From the NCBI RefSeq assembly GCF_009831575.1, contig NZ_WUUT01000003.1, positions 184,748 through 248,747 of the forward strand: a DNA stretch of 64,000 nucleotides, given 5' to 3'. The position numbers were made by a program, and so were the translations under genes. The notes beneath the pieces were generated by a model, which saw only the letters and a program-made list of their open reading frames with translations, ran no database searches and had not been told where the DNA came from. This stretch comes from Halovenus carboxidivorans. Its GTDB lineage: Archaea > Halobacteriota > Halobacteria > Halobacteriales > Haloarculaceae. Shown here one piece after another: positions 49,873 through 57,567 of this stretch. Numbering within the stretch: the stretch's first letter is position 1; each line of letters opens with the position of its first letter.

Positions 49873-50292
49873 TCAGTCCCGATCCCGGACCGTGAACACG
49901 GGCACGTCTGCCGTCCGGACGACCTTCTCCGTGACGCTCCCGAGGAGATACCGGTCGATCCCGCTTCGCCCTCGCGTCCCCATGACGATCATATCCGTCT
50001 CGTCGGCGTACTCCAGGATCCTCTTGTGCGGATCTCCCTCCTCGACGTGTGTCTCGGTCACGACGGCGGCGTCGCTGGCCGCCGACTCGATCTCCTCGAC
50101 CACCGCTCGCCCGCTCTCTCGGAGATCGTCGACCGAGCGCGAACCCGTCGCCCCCAGGTCCTGATAGTTCGTGTTCGCGACAAACAGCACGTGTAACGTC
50201 GAATCGAAGGCCTCGGCCTGATTTATGGCGTGCTCGAAGGCGGACTCGGCGGCCTCGCTCCCGTCGGTCGGAAACAGGATGTCGTCGTACAT
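49873..50292 (-). CDS. Universal stress protein (UspA family)
   Basis: The product is 139 residues: MYDDILFPTDGSEAAESAFEHA at the start (strand 1 and helix 1) and VMGTRGRSGIDRYLLGSVTEKVV near residues 108-130, the ATP-binding G-x2-G-x9-G-S motif in full. It is an ATP-binding UspA protein. It converges with the zinc-finger gene (16-nt gap). Its upstream region (50293-50450), shared with the ferredoxin gene, is AT-rich and includes acaattgt, but I cannot define an operator. Confidence 0.93.
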   Translation of the reverse strand: MYDDILFPTDGSEAAESAFEHAINQAEAFDSTLHVLFVANTNYQDLGATGSRSVDDLRESGRAVVEEIESAASDAAVVTETHVEEGDPHKRILEYADETDMIVMGTRGRSGIDRYLLGSVTEKVVRTADVPVFTVRDRD

Positions 50293-50450
50293 AGGGATCT
50301 GGATCCGCCACGGACACTAAAATCTGTCCACTATTACAGAATTTACGGAAACAATTGTATTGGTGTGAGTGGAATAGTTGTGTAATCGGACGGTATGGGT
50401 GTCACGGCGGTATCCACCACCTCTATGCCCGTCGGCCGCAAACTTCGGGT

Positions 50451-50693
50451 ATGCGAATCGAATTCGACCGCGACACCTGCATCGGGATGTTCCAGTGCAC
50501 CGCGGAGTGGGAGGCGTTCGAGCGCGACGAGGACGACGGCAAGGCGGACTTGGCAGACAGCGAGGAGGCGAGCGAGGATCTCTTCGTCCGAGAGGTGCCC
50601 GATGGTGAGGAACTGGACGCGAAATTCGCCGCCCGGAGCTGTCCGGTCGACGCGATCGCCGTCTACGACGACGACGGCGAGCAGATCGTCTGA
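50451..50693 (+). CDS. Ferredoxin, [3Fe-4S]-type
   Basis: The product is 80 residues. Cys in DTCIGMFQCTAEW (residues 10 and 16) and in ARSCPVDAI (about residue 67) are the only cluster-type cysteines, a C-x5-C...C-P arrangement that fits a [3Fe-4S] cluster rather than [4Fe-4S] (which needs a fourth Cys). The central part is very acidic (DEDDGKADLADSEE). The frame is open upstream to 50355, but the ATG at 50451 starts directly at the ferredoxin fold. It would carry single electrons, for example to cytochrome P450 or other oxygenases; no partner is adjacent. Confidence 0.85.
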   Translation: MRIEFDRDTCIGMFQCTAEWEAFERDEDDGKADLADSEEASEDLFVREVPDGEELDAKFAARSCPVDAIAVYDDDGEQIV

Positions 50694-51131
50694 TTACTCG
50701 AACTCGCCTTCGCGCACGTCGCGCTCGGGCCGGGAAGCCATCGTGATCCGGTTGCGCGGGAAGAAATGCGCGAGGTCGGTCGTCGTCACGATGCCGACCG
50801 GCTCGCCGTCTTCGGTCACCGGGAGCTTCTTGACGGCGTTGTGGCCCATCCGCTCGCCGGCGACGTAGACGGGTTCGTTCGGCCGGACCGTCACCACGGG
50901 ATCCGTCATGATCTCCTCGACGGCCGTCGAGTCGAGGTCGAGTCCCTCACTGACTGCTCCGACGACGTCGGTCTCCGTAACGATCCCCTCGATAATCTCG
51001 TCGCCGACGACCAGCGAACCGATGCTCTTCTCCCGAAGCACCTGTGCGGCCTCGGTGATCGTCGTGTCGCTGGTGACTGTCGCGACGGGTGAACTCATGA
51101 TCTCCTCGACCGGAGTCTCTTTCTCCGACAT
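50694..51131 (-). CDS. CBS-domain pair protein
   Basis: The 145-residue product consists of two CBS domains: PVEEIMSSPVATVTSDTTITEAAQVLREKSIGSLVV (about residues 6-42, shown as order of motifs) and VEEIMTDPVVTVRPNEPVYVAGERMGHNAVKKLPV (about residues 66-100). Each ends with a typical G-I-V-T-x-x-D turn (GIVTETDVVGA, GIVTTTDLAHF). CBS pairs bind adenosyl ligands such as AMP, ATP or SAM and sense energy state. There is no catalytic domain. It starts at ATG 51131 and its stop directly follows that of the ferredoxin gene on the other strand. Confidence 0.92.
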   Translation of the reverse strand: MSEKETPVEEIMSSPVATVTSDTTITEAAQVLREKSIGSLVVGDEIIEGIVTETDVVGAVSEGLDLDSTAVEEIMTDPVVTVRPNEPVYVAGERMGHNAVKKLPVTEDGEPVGIVTTTDLAHFFPRNRITMASRPERDVREGEFE

Positions 51132-51193
51132 AGCTGACCTTTCGGCGCGATCCATCTTTAATTCCGGTGCCCCTCCTCGACCCCGGCCCGAGA

Positions 51194-51574
51194 TCAGACC
51201 CGGACCACGACCACCGGGCGGTCGGCCGCGGCGAGCAGCTCCCGGACGGTCGATCCGGGCGGGTCGCCGGCGGTCTCGGGATCGCCGCGGTTGGCGCCGA
51301 CGACGATCTCGTCGACATCGTACTCCTCGGCGGCGTCTCTGAGGACAGCGCTAACAGAGGTGCCGTCCCCGTTCTGCTCTATGATTTCGACGGTTGGCTC
51401 GACGAGTCGCGTCCGCGCGACGTTTCCGGCGTCGCCCGCGTCCCGTTCGGAGACCGGTCCCTCCGGTACCGCGCAGATGAGGACGGTATCACCGGTGTCG
51501 AGGCGCGGGCCGAGATAATCGCAGGCCGCCGCCGTCGTGTGTACCGAGTCCGTCCCGACGAGGACTGTCGTCAT
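51194..51574 (-). CDS. UspA-like protein, degenerate ATP loop
   Basis: The product is 126 residues, starting TTVLVGTDSVHTTAAACDYLG, the first strand and helix of a UspA fold, and ending REILAAADRPVVVVRV-like (RELLAAADRPVVVV). The nucleotide loop region reads VVGANRGDPETAGDPPGSTV, an enlarged and altered version of G-x2-G-x9-G-S/T, so ATP binding is uncertain. It is in tandem with the CBS gene (62 nt between). Stress-related role by family. Confidence 0.78.
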   Translation of the reverse strand: MTTVLVGTDSVHTTAAACDYLGPRLDTGDTVLICAVPEGPVSERDAGDAGNVARTRLVEPTVEIIEQNGDGTSVSAVLRDAAEEYDVDEIVVGANRGDPETAGDPPGSTVRELLAAADRPVVVVRV

Positions 51575-51658
51575 AGCTCGGGATCAGGCGGCCGCGACAA
51601 TATAGCTGCGGTCCGCACCGGCGTAACGTCGATGAACGCGCGGTCCTGACACCCGACG

Positions 51659-52141
51659 ATGAGCGATCCCGTCCGCGGCGACGTGCCCGAGGTCGAAGAC
51701 GGCCCGGAGTACGACCTGAACTTCCGGGCGAACCCCGAGCGATACCGCTACACCAGCGACGAGCGCGGCGCGTTCAAGATCGAACCGTACAAGAGTGAAC
51801 TGTTCCCCGAGTGGACGATCAGCGACCTCGACAGCGCGAACTCCGGCGCGGAGGCGATCTACGACCGCTACTGCGAGTACCGCGAGGCCGAGGATTTCGT
51901 CGGGATGGACATGGCCCGGAAGTATCTCCAGATGGGCTGGACCCGAGCGATGCGGTACGCGAAGTATCCGGGCGGACGGAAGTACGAAGACGACGACGGC
52001 GACCGCGTCGAACGCGACCCCCAGCGGTGGTACGACGAGGAGAAACGCGAGATCGCGCTCATCTACAAGGAGTATCTCGACAGCGTCCGCGAGGACGACG
52101 CCTACGGGCGGGCGAAAACTCACCTGCGCCGCGAGGAGTGA
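51659..52141 (+). CDS. DUF4385 family protein
   Basis: The product is 160 residues with the pattern YDLNFRANPERYRYTSDERGAFKIEPYKSEL (order of blocks), then RYCEYREAEDFVGMDMARKYLQMGWTRAMRYA and QRWYDEEKREIALIYKEYLD. These fit the DUF4385 family as I remember it. The function is not known; the protein is soluble, rich in Tyr, Arg and Asp, and has no metal motif. It converges with the ABC permease gene, stops 1 nt apart. Confidence 0.8.
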   Translation: MSDPVRGDVPEVEDGPEYDLNFRANPERYRYTSDERGAFKIEPYKSELFPEWTISDLDSANSGAEAIYDRYCEYREAEDFVGMDMARKYLQMGWTRAMRYAKYPGGRKYEDDDGDRVERDPQRWYDEEKREIALIYKEYLDSVREDDAYGRAKTHLRREE

Positions 52142-52142
52142 G

Positions 52143-53045
52143 TCAGTCGACGATGCCGTATCCGCGCCGGAACAGCCAGACGTCGAGCGCGATCACGAAC
52201 GCCGTGAAGCCGCTCAGCACCGCAAGCGCCATCGTCGGCCCCACGTCGGAGTACCCGAGGAAGCCGTACCGAACGCCGTTGACCATGTAGACCATCGGGT
52301 TCGTCAGCGAGAGCGCCCGATAGATCGTCGGCAACACGTCGAGCGAGTAGAAGACCCCGCCGAAGAAGACCAGCGGCCGGACGATGAACTGGTTCATCAC
52401 CGTCAGGTAGTCGAAATCCCGCGCCCACAGGCCGCCGATGATGCCGAGGCCGGCAAACAGCGTCGAGATGACGAGCATGAAGGCGACGAGATACAGCGGC
52501 TCCGCGATCGCAATCGAGCGGTCAGTCACCGTCACGAAGACCAGTCCGATCGCCGCGATGATCGACCCGACCAGCACGCCCCGGATCGCGGAGGCGATGA
52601 CGTAGGCCGCGACGAACATCCAGTTCGACAGCGGCGAGATGATGACCGTCTCGATGTACTCGTTCCAGCGGCCGTGAAAGATCGAAAACGAGGCGTTCTC
52701 GAAGGCGTTCGAGATCGTACCGAGCACGATCAGCCCCGGCAGCAGGAAGACGATGTAATCGAAGCCGGCGATCTGATCGATCCGGCCCCCGAGGATGACG
52801 CCGAACACCGCGAAGTACAGCACGTTCGTGATCATCGGCGGGAGGAAGGTGTTTCGCGGGCGACGGATAAAGCGGAGCACTTCCCGGCGGAGCAGGGCCC
52901 GGAACCCGGTCAGCCCCCCCGCTCGATCGCCGGTCTCGGCGGCCGTCGTCGCCTCGGTCCCGAGCAGTTCGATCCCGTCAGCCCGGCCGGTCCCGCCGTC
53001 TGTCCGCGTCGAATCGCCAGCACTGTCCGTCTCGTGGTCGCTCAT
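52143..53045 (-). CDS. ABC-2 type exporter permease
   Basis: The product is 300 residues with a charged N-terminal tail (about 1-45) and six predicted membrane helices between about residues 60 and 295. RRPRNTFLPPMITNVLYFAVFG near residue 60 and an ABC-2 signature GLWARDFDYLTVMNQFIVRPLVFFGGVFY near residue 207 (order of blocks) identify the DrrB/NodJ-like permease. It forms an exporter with the ATPase gene just upstream, whose stop overlaps its ATG by 4 nt. Cargo (lipid, drug or polysaccharide) unknown. Confidence 0.92.
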   Translation of the reverse strand: MSDHETDSAGDSTRTDGGTGRADGIELLGTEATTAAETGDRAGGLTGFRALLRREVLRFIRRPRNTFLPPMITNVLYFAVFGVILGGRIDQIAGFDYIVFLLPGLIVLGTISNAFENASFSIFHGRWNEYIETVIISPLSNWMFVAAYVIASAIRGVLVGSIIAAIGLVFVTVTDRSIAIAEPLYLVAFMLVISTLFAGLGIIGGLWARDFDYLTVMNQFIVRPLVFFGGVFYSLDVLPTIYRALSLTNPMVYMVNGVRYGFLGYSDVGPTMALAVLSGFTAFVIALDVWLFRRGYGIVD

Positions 53046-53971
53046 GCCTGTCCCTCCGCGGTCCGTGTCATGTCGACGAAGACCTCTTCGAGCGATGCCC
53101 GACGGATGTCGAGATCCGTCACCGTGTACCCCTCCGCTTCCAGTTCTCGAAGCACGTCCGGAACGAGCCCGCTGCCACCGCGTGCGGTCACCAGCAGGCG
53201 GTCGCCGTCCATGCGTGCGGAGACGACCCCGTCCCGGTCGATCTGTGGCGCGGTCGCCGGCGGATCGCCGAGTCCGATATCCAGCGTGTCGGTGCCGCGC
53301 TGGGTGAGTTCGTCCGGCGTCGCCACCTCGACTTTCCGCCCCTGGTCGAGAATCGCGACCCGGTCACAGAGCCGTTCGGCCTCCTCGATGTAGTGGGTCG
53401 TGAGCAGGATGGTCGTCCCGGCGGCGTTCATCTTCTCGATGATCTCCCAGAGGTCGTGCCGGAGTTGCACGTCGACTCCGGCTGTCGGCTCGTCGAGGAT
53501 GAGCAGTTCCGGCCCGGAGACCAGCGCACGGGCGAGCATGAACCGGCGTTTCATCCCGCCGGATAGCTGGTGGAACCGAGCGTCGGCCTTGTCGGCGATG
53601 TCGACCATCTCAAGCGCCTCGCGAGCCCGCTCCCGTGCGGTCGCGCGGTCGAAGCCGTGATAGCCGGCCTTGTGTTCGAGCACCTCCTGAATCGGGAAAA
53701 AGCGGTCGACGTTGTACTCCTGTGGCGCCAGCCCGATCCGGTCCCGGACCTCGCGGTAGTCCTCGACCACGTCGTAGCCGAACACAGATGCTTCGCCGCC
53801 GCTCGCGCGGACCAGCCCGACCAGCACGTTGATGAAGGTGGTCTTGCCAGCGCCGTTCGGCCCGAGCAGACCGAAGAACTCGCCTTCCTCGACCGACAGC
53901 GAGAGGCCATCCAGCGCCTGCACGTCGCCGTACGACTTCTCTAATCCCCGTACGTCGATGGCCGCAGTCAT
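53042..53971 (-). CDS. ABC exporter ATPase (DrrA/NodI-like)
   Basis: The product is 309 residues. Walker A GLLGPNGAGKTTFINVL (about residues 34-50), Q-loop IGLAPQEYNVDRFF, signature LSGGMKRRFMLARAL (about residues 136-150), Walker B LLILDEPTAGVDVQ and H-loop LLTTHYIEEAERLCD are all intact. The C-terminal 80 residues form the extra regulatory domain of DrrA-like ATPases. It drives export by the permease whose gene overlaps its stop. The pair probably shares one promoter upstream of 53971. Confidence 0.95.
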   Translation of the reverse strand: MTAAIDVRGLEKSYGDVQALDGLSLSVEEGEFFGLLGPNGAGKTTFINVLVGLVRASGGEASVFGYDVVEDYREVRDRIGLAPQEYNVDRFFPIQEVLEHKAGYHGFDRATARERAREALEMVDIADKADARFHQLSGGMKRRFMLARALVSGPELLILDEPTAGVDVQLRHDLWEIIEKMNAAGTTILLTTHYIEEAERLCDRVAILDQGRKVEVATPDELTQRGTDTLDIGLGDPPATAPQIDRDGVVSARMDGDRLLVTARGGSGLVPDVLRELEAEGYTVTDLDIRRASLEEVFVDMTRTAEGQA

Positions 53972-54042
53972 TACCCGAAAGGAGACGGTTCGTGCGGTTA
54001 AGGGCGTTGCACTGGGCCGAAAATGGTCGGTCGTGCGAACGG

Positions 54043-54234
54043 TTACTCGGCGTCGCCGGTCAGAATCTCGACGTCGCCCTCGCGCTCGTCGTTCAGGAAC
54101 TCGGGGTCACCCCCGCGAGACTGGATATCGACGGCCGCGCCCACCGCACTCGCGTACGCATCGTCGATTGTCTCGGCGGCGTCACTGTCGTCGAGATCCA
54201 ACAGCTCCCGGGCAATCGCGTCCTTCGTTTCCAT
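54043..54234 (-). CDS. Hypothetical acidic protein (63 aa)
   Basis: The ATG at 54234 gives 63 residues, beginning METKDAIARELLDLDDSDAAETIDDAYAS (helical and acidic) and ending in GDVEILTGDAE. It has no Cys or membrane segment. The frame is open upstream to 54303 but that part overlaps the end of gpmI. I do not recognise the family; the composition is typical of haloarchaeal soluble proteins. It could be co-transcribed with gpmI (65-nt gap, same strand). Confidence 0.6.
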   Translation of the reverse strand: METKDAIARELLDLDDSDAAETIDDAYASAVGAAVDIQSRGGDPEFLNDEREGDVEILTGDAE

Positions 54235-54299
54235 CTGTGAGTGACACAGGGGCTGCATGGTCTCTCGTTCGGCTTCCAGACCCCTATTGGTTGCGCCGC

Positions 54300-55856
54300 T
54301 CACTCCAGCAGGGTCTCCCCGGTCATCTCCGCGGGTTTCTCGACGCCGAGCAGGCGAAGGATCGTCGGCGCGAGGTCGGCGAGGGTGCCGTCGCCCCGGA
54401 TCTGCTCGCCGCCGTCGGTGCCGTCTGGGGCCCGGTAGAACACGGGGACGGGGTTGGTGGTGTGTGCGGTGTGGGGTTCCTCCGCCGTGCCCATCTCGTC
54501 GGCGTTGCCGTGGTCGGCCGTGACGAGGGCGTGAGCGCCCGCCTCGGAGACGGCGTCGAGCAACCGCGAGAGATTCGCGTCGACGGCCTCAACCGCGGCG
54601 ACGGCGGCCTCGAAGTCGCCGGTGTGGCCGACCATATCCGGGTTAGCGTAGTTGAGCACGACCACGTCCGGGTCCTCGGTCTCGATGTACGAGACGGCCT
54701 GATCGGTCACCGCCTCGGCGCTCATCTCCGGTTGTTGATCGTACGTAGCCACGTCGGGGCTGGGAACGATCTCCCGGAGTTCGCCGTCGAACTCGACCTC
54801 CCGGCCGCCGTTGAGGAAGTAGGTGACGTGGGGGTACTTCTCGGTTTCCGCGATCCGGAGTTGTGTGAGACCGTGCTCGGCAAGCACCGCGCCGAGGGTG
54901 TTCTCGGGGCGGGTCGGCGGGAAAGCGACGGGGAGATCGAACGTCTCGTCGTACTGGGTCATCGTCACCAGTTCGATCTCCGGCGGCGTCGTCTCGAAGG
55001 GCCACTCGGGGTCGATATCGGCGAGCATCCGCGTCAACTGCCGCGCGCGGTCCGACCGGAAGTTGACGAAGACGGCGGCGTCGCCGTCACTCAGCGCCGG
55101 GCCGCCGTCGATCAGCGTCGGTTCGATGAACTCGTCTGTCGTTTCGCGGTCGTACGACTCGGTCGCCGCGGCGGGCGCGGACGCGGCGCTGTACTCGGCC
55201 TCCCGAGAGACGATAGCGTCGTAGGCCCGCTTCGTGCGCTCCCAGTTCTCGTCGCGATCCATCGCGTAGTACCGCCCGGAGACGGTGGCGACGTGGCCGG
55301 TCCCCTGTTCTGCGGCGTGTGCCTCGAGCGTTTCGAGATAGCCCTTCCCGGATTTCGGGGCGGTATCGCGGCCGTCGGTGAACGCGTGGGTGACGGCCTC
55401 GACCCCCCGGTCGGCGGCGAGTTCGATCAGCGCGTGGAGGTGTGACTGGTAGGAGTGGACGCCGCCGTCGCTGACGAGTCCGAGCAGGTGGAGCCGACCG
55501 CCGGACTGCTCGACGTGATCGAGCGCGCCGGCAATCGCGTCGTTGTCGTCCAGCGGCGGGTCCGCGGGCTCGTCGAACGCGGTCTCCTCGCCGCGCCAGC
55601 GGTCGATTGCGTCGGTGATCCGGGCCGACTCCTGGACGAGCACCCGGCCCGCGCCGATGTTGAGGTGGCCGACCTCGCTGTTGCCCATCTGTCCCTCGGG
55701 GAGACCGACCCGACGGCCGGAGGTTTCGAGCGTTCCGCTCGCGGCCCGCTCGCCCAGTCGGTCGACGGTCGGCGTCTCCGCCGCGGCGACGGCGTCGCGG
55801 GCCTGCTCGTCCGGGTTCAGCCCCCAGCCGTCGAGAATCACGAGTCCAACCTTCAT
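54300..55856 (-). CDS. gpmI: 2,3-bisphosphoglycerate-independent phosphoglycerate mutase
   Basis: The 518-residue product starts MKVGLVILDGWGLNPDEQ (metal-binding Asp, about residue 9) and has the catalytic Ser in QMGNSEVGHLNIGAGR (about residue 62). VSDGGVHSYQSHLHALIELA, HAFTDGRDTAPKSG, VNFRSDRARQLT and LVTADHGNADEM complete the alkaline-phosphatase-like metal sites. It interconverts 2- and 3-phosphoglycerate in glycolysis/gluconeogenesis. Length is that of bacterial-type iPGM, not the shorter archaeal ApgM. The ATG at 55856 matches the family start. Confidence 0.97.
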   Translation of the reverse strand: MKVGLVILDGWGLNPDEQARDAVAAAETPTVDRLGERAASGTLETSGRRVGLPEGQMGNSEVGHLNIGAGRVLVQESARITDAIDRWRGEETAFDEPADPPLDDNDAIAGALDHVEQSGGRLHLLGLVSDGGVHSYQSHLHALIELAADRGVEAVTHAFTDGRDTAPKSGKGYLETLEAHAAEQGTGHVATVSGRYYAMDRDENWERTKRAYDAIVSREAEYSAASAPAAATESYDRETTDEFIEPTLIDGGPALSDGDAAVFVNFRSDRARQLTRMLADIDPEWPFETTPPEIELVTMTQYDETFDLPVAFPPTRPENTLGAVLAEHGLTQLRIAETEKYPHVTYFLNGGREVEFDGELREIVPSPDVATYDQQPEMSAEAVTDQAVSYIETEDPDVVVLNYANPDMVGHTGDFEAAVAAVEAVDANLSRLLDAVSEAGAHALVTADHGNADEMGTAEEPHTAHTTNPVPVFYRAPDGTDGGEQIRGDGTLADLAPTILRLLGVEKPAEMTGETLLE

Positions 55857-55971
55857 ACAGGTCGCTCGGGACGGCCGCCTACGACGTTTTCGGAACGCGT
55901 CCGTCCCGTTCGCGGGGCTGCCTGTCGGACTGAACACCGGAGTTATGTACTCGCGGTGAGTGGACTCGCAT

Positions 55972-56367
55972 ATGTCATCGCAACTGCTCTCCGAGGACTT
56001 CGCAGAGAACATCGTCACGACCGCACGGACGGCGACGGGCGATAGCCTCCGCTCTGTGACCTACTTCACCCGCTCGGATTTCGATCAGTTGTATCTGCGC
56101 GATGATCTCGAACAGGACGCCGATCTGAACACCTTCGTCGGCCACGAGTGGCGCGGCTACCGCGAGACCCAGAACGCCTACCAGGAATCCGAACTCGGCC
56201 AGTGCAAGTTCACCGTCCGTTCCTTCGAGAACGGCTACCTGCTCAGAGTCGCCGAGGACCGCCGGGGCGTCTTGATAACCACCGACGGTCTCTCGATGCA
56301 GAGCTACGAGGAGATTGCGGAGGCACTGAAACGGATGCTGCAGGACGCCGACGACGAAGAGGCGTAA
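55972..56367 (+). CDS. Conserved haloarchaeal hypothetical protein (131 aa)
   Basis: The product is 131 residues: a helical start (MSSQLLSEDFAENIVTTART), then RSVTYFTRSDFDQLYLRDDLE, a beta-rich centre (CKFTVRSFENGYLLRVAEDRRGVLITTD) and a closing helix YEEIAEALKRMLQ. This resembles a family seen widely in haloarchaea (possibly the one labelled DUF7522; from memory, uncertain). It suggests a small sensor or regulatory fold with no catalytic motif. It has an ATG directly after a TATA-less AT-rich stretch, and is divergent from gpmI. Confidence 0.75.
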   Translation: MSSQLLSEDFAENIVTTARTATGDSLRSVTYFTRSDFDQLYLRDDLEQDADLNTFVGHEWRGYRETQNAYQESELGQCKFTVRSFENGYLLRVAEDRRGVLITTDGLSMQSYEEIAEALKRMLQDADDEEA

Positions 56368-56518
56368 CCGCACTCCCCGACCGGCGTTTTGGCGCTTCTG
56401 AAGGCAGACCTGCGTCGACGTTCGCGTACTCGGTTCGTCCCGCCCGCACGCGCTGACTCCTTCGACCGTTCCACCCAGATGCCAAGAGGTTTACTGACAC
56501 TCTCCGTAGGAGTAGATA

Positions 56519-57517
56519 GTGGCACAGCCCCTCCGATTCCGGTACTCGCCTCACGCCTGGAGCGACTCGCAGGTCCGTTCCGAGATCCTGCAGCCGCTCC
56601 GCTCGAACATCGGCGCGCGGTCGGTCTCGCCGCGGTTCGACATCAACGGGCCGTGGGAGACATATCGCTTCGAGATGGACAACGGCGACCTCGCGCTGTT
56701 CGCGACCGACGAGGAGGCGTACTGGATGGGTAACACCGAGACGCCGCAATCGCTGTGGCGGACTGACAAGATCGACTGGGAGGCCGCTCCCTATCCGGTC
56801 GCGCGGTGGGCACAGCGCGAACTGCTGGATACGCTGCACGAGCGGGACCCGTGGCTCGAATCCTACCCGTATCTCTCCTGGTTTTTCCTCCCGGTTTTCA
56901 TGTCGAAAGACGGGCGCGGGTCGACCCAGGGGTTCTTCCGAAAGCACGCCGCCGGGTTTCCCGAGACGGGATGGCGAGAGGCGCTGGCGTTTTTCGAGGA
57001 GTTTCTCTCGACGGGCGTCCTCGACGAGTACCGCTATCTGATGGCGGGCAAACTCGGCACCAGCCCGGAGGTCGATCACACTCGGATGGCCGCGGCGATG
57101 GCCGAGTTCATCGCCGCGAAACTGCTGACGGAGGCGGGCTACGAGATCACCCCCGAGATCGAGGTGACGACCGGGCACTCGCTGGATTTCCGGGCGACGG
57201 ACGAGACGACGAACGTGCTCGTCGAGGTGACCCGACCGGTCAGCCCCGAGGACCGGCAGGCGGCGGCCGTCGCGGCGGTCCGCGAGACGGCCGCGACGAA
57301 AACCAGCGGCCAACTCGCGGAACACGGCGGCGGCGCCGTCCTGTTCGTCGACTGCTCGAACTTCCGTCGGGTACAGTGGGAACGCGTCCGAGAGGAACAA
57401 CCCTCTGTCGGCCACCGCCCGGCGGTCGTCTACCGTGCCCGCCCCTCCGGACACGTCGAGGGATACGCCGAGGGGCGGCTTCCGCTCGAACTCGACGACG
57501 CGATGGAGTTCCGCTGA
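56519..57517 (+). CDS. DUF5784-like haloarchaeal protein with restriction-endonuclease-like core
   Basis: The product is 332 residues from GTG 56519. YWMGNTETPQSLWRTDK and SWFFLPVFMSKDGR blocks fit the haloarchaeal family I know as DUF5784 (name from memory). The C-terminal half has an alpha/beta core: AKLLTEAGYEITPEIEVTTGHSLDF, then NVLVEVTRPV (about residues 205-250), shown here as blocks. The E...SLDF...VEV order is like the PD-(D/E)XK nuclease fold, but the Lys of E-x-K is Thr. GAVLFVDCSNF follows. No partner gene is evident. Confidence 0.72.
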   Translation: MAQPLRFRYSPHAWSDSQVRSEILQPLRSNIGARSVSPRFDINGPWETYRFEMDNGDLALFATDEEAYWMGNTETPQSLWRTDKIDWEAAPYPVARWAQRELLDTLHERDPWLESYPYLSWFFLPVFMSKDGRGSTQGFFRKHAAGFPETGWREALAFFEEFLSTGVLDEYRYLMAGKLGTSPEVDHTRMAAAMAEFIAAKLLTEAGYEITPEIEVTTGHSLDFRATDETTNVLVEVTRPVSPEDRQAAAVAAVRETAATKTSGQLAEHGGGAVLFVDCSNFRRVQWERVREEQPSVGHRPAVVYRARPSGHVEGYAEGRLPLELDDAMEFR

Positions 57518-57567
57518 GAGAGAGCGAGCGAAACCATCTTGGGCTCGCTGTCGCATTCGTATGACAG

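Noticed and set aside
50293-50450. Operator candidates (acaattgt and similar) in the AT-rich region between UspA and ferredoxin genes
   Set aside because: The short palindromes are common in AT-rich DNA and show no clear position relative to a TATA box.
51795-55445. Two plus-strand frames of over 500 codons
   Set aside because: They run across the ABC exporter and gpmI genes in the opposite strand and show only low-complexity Arg/Asp-rich sequence.
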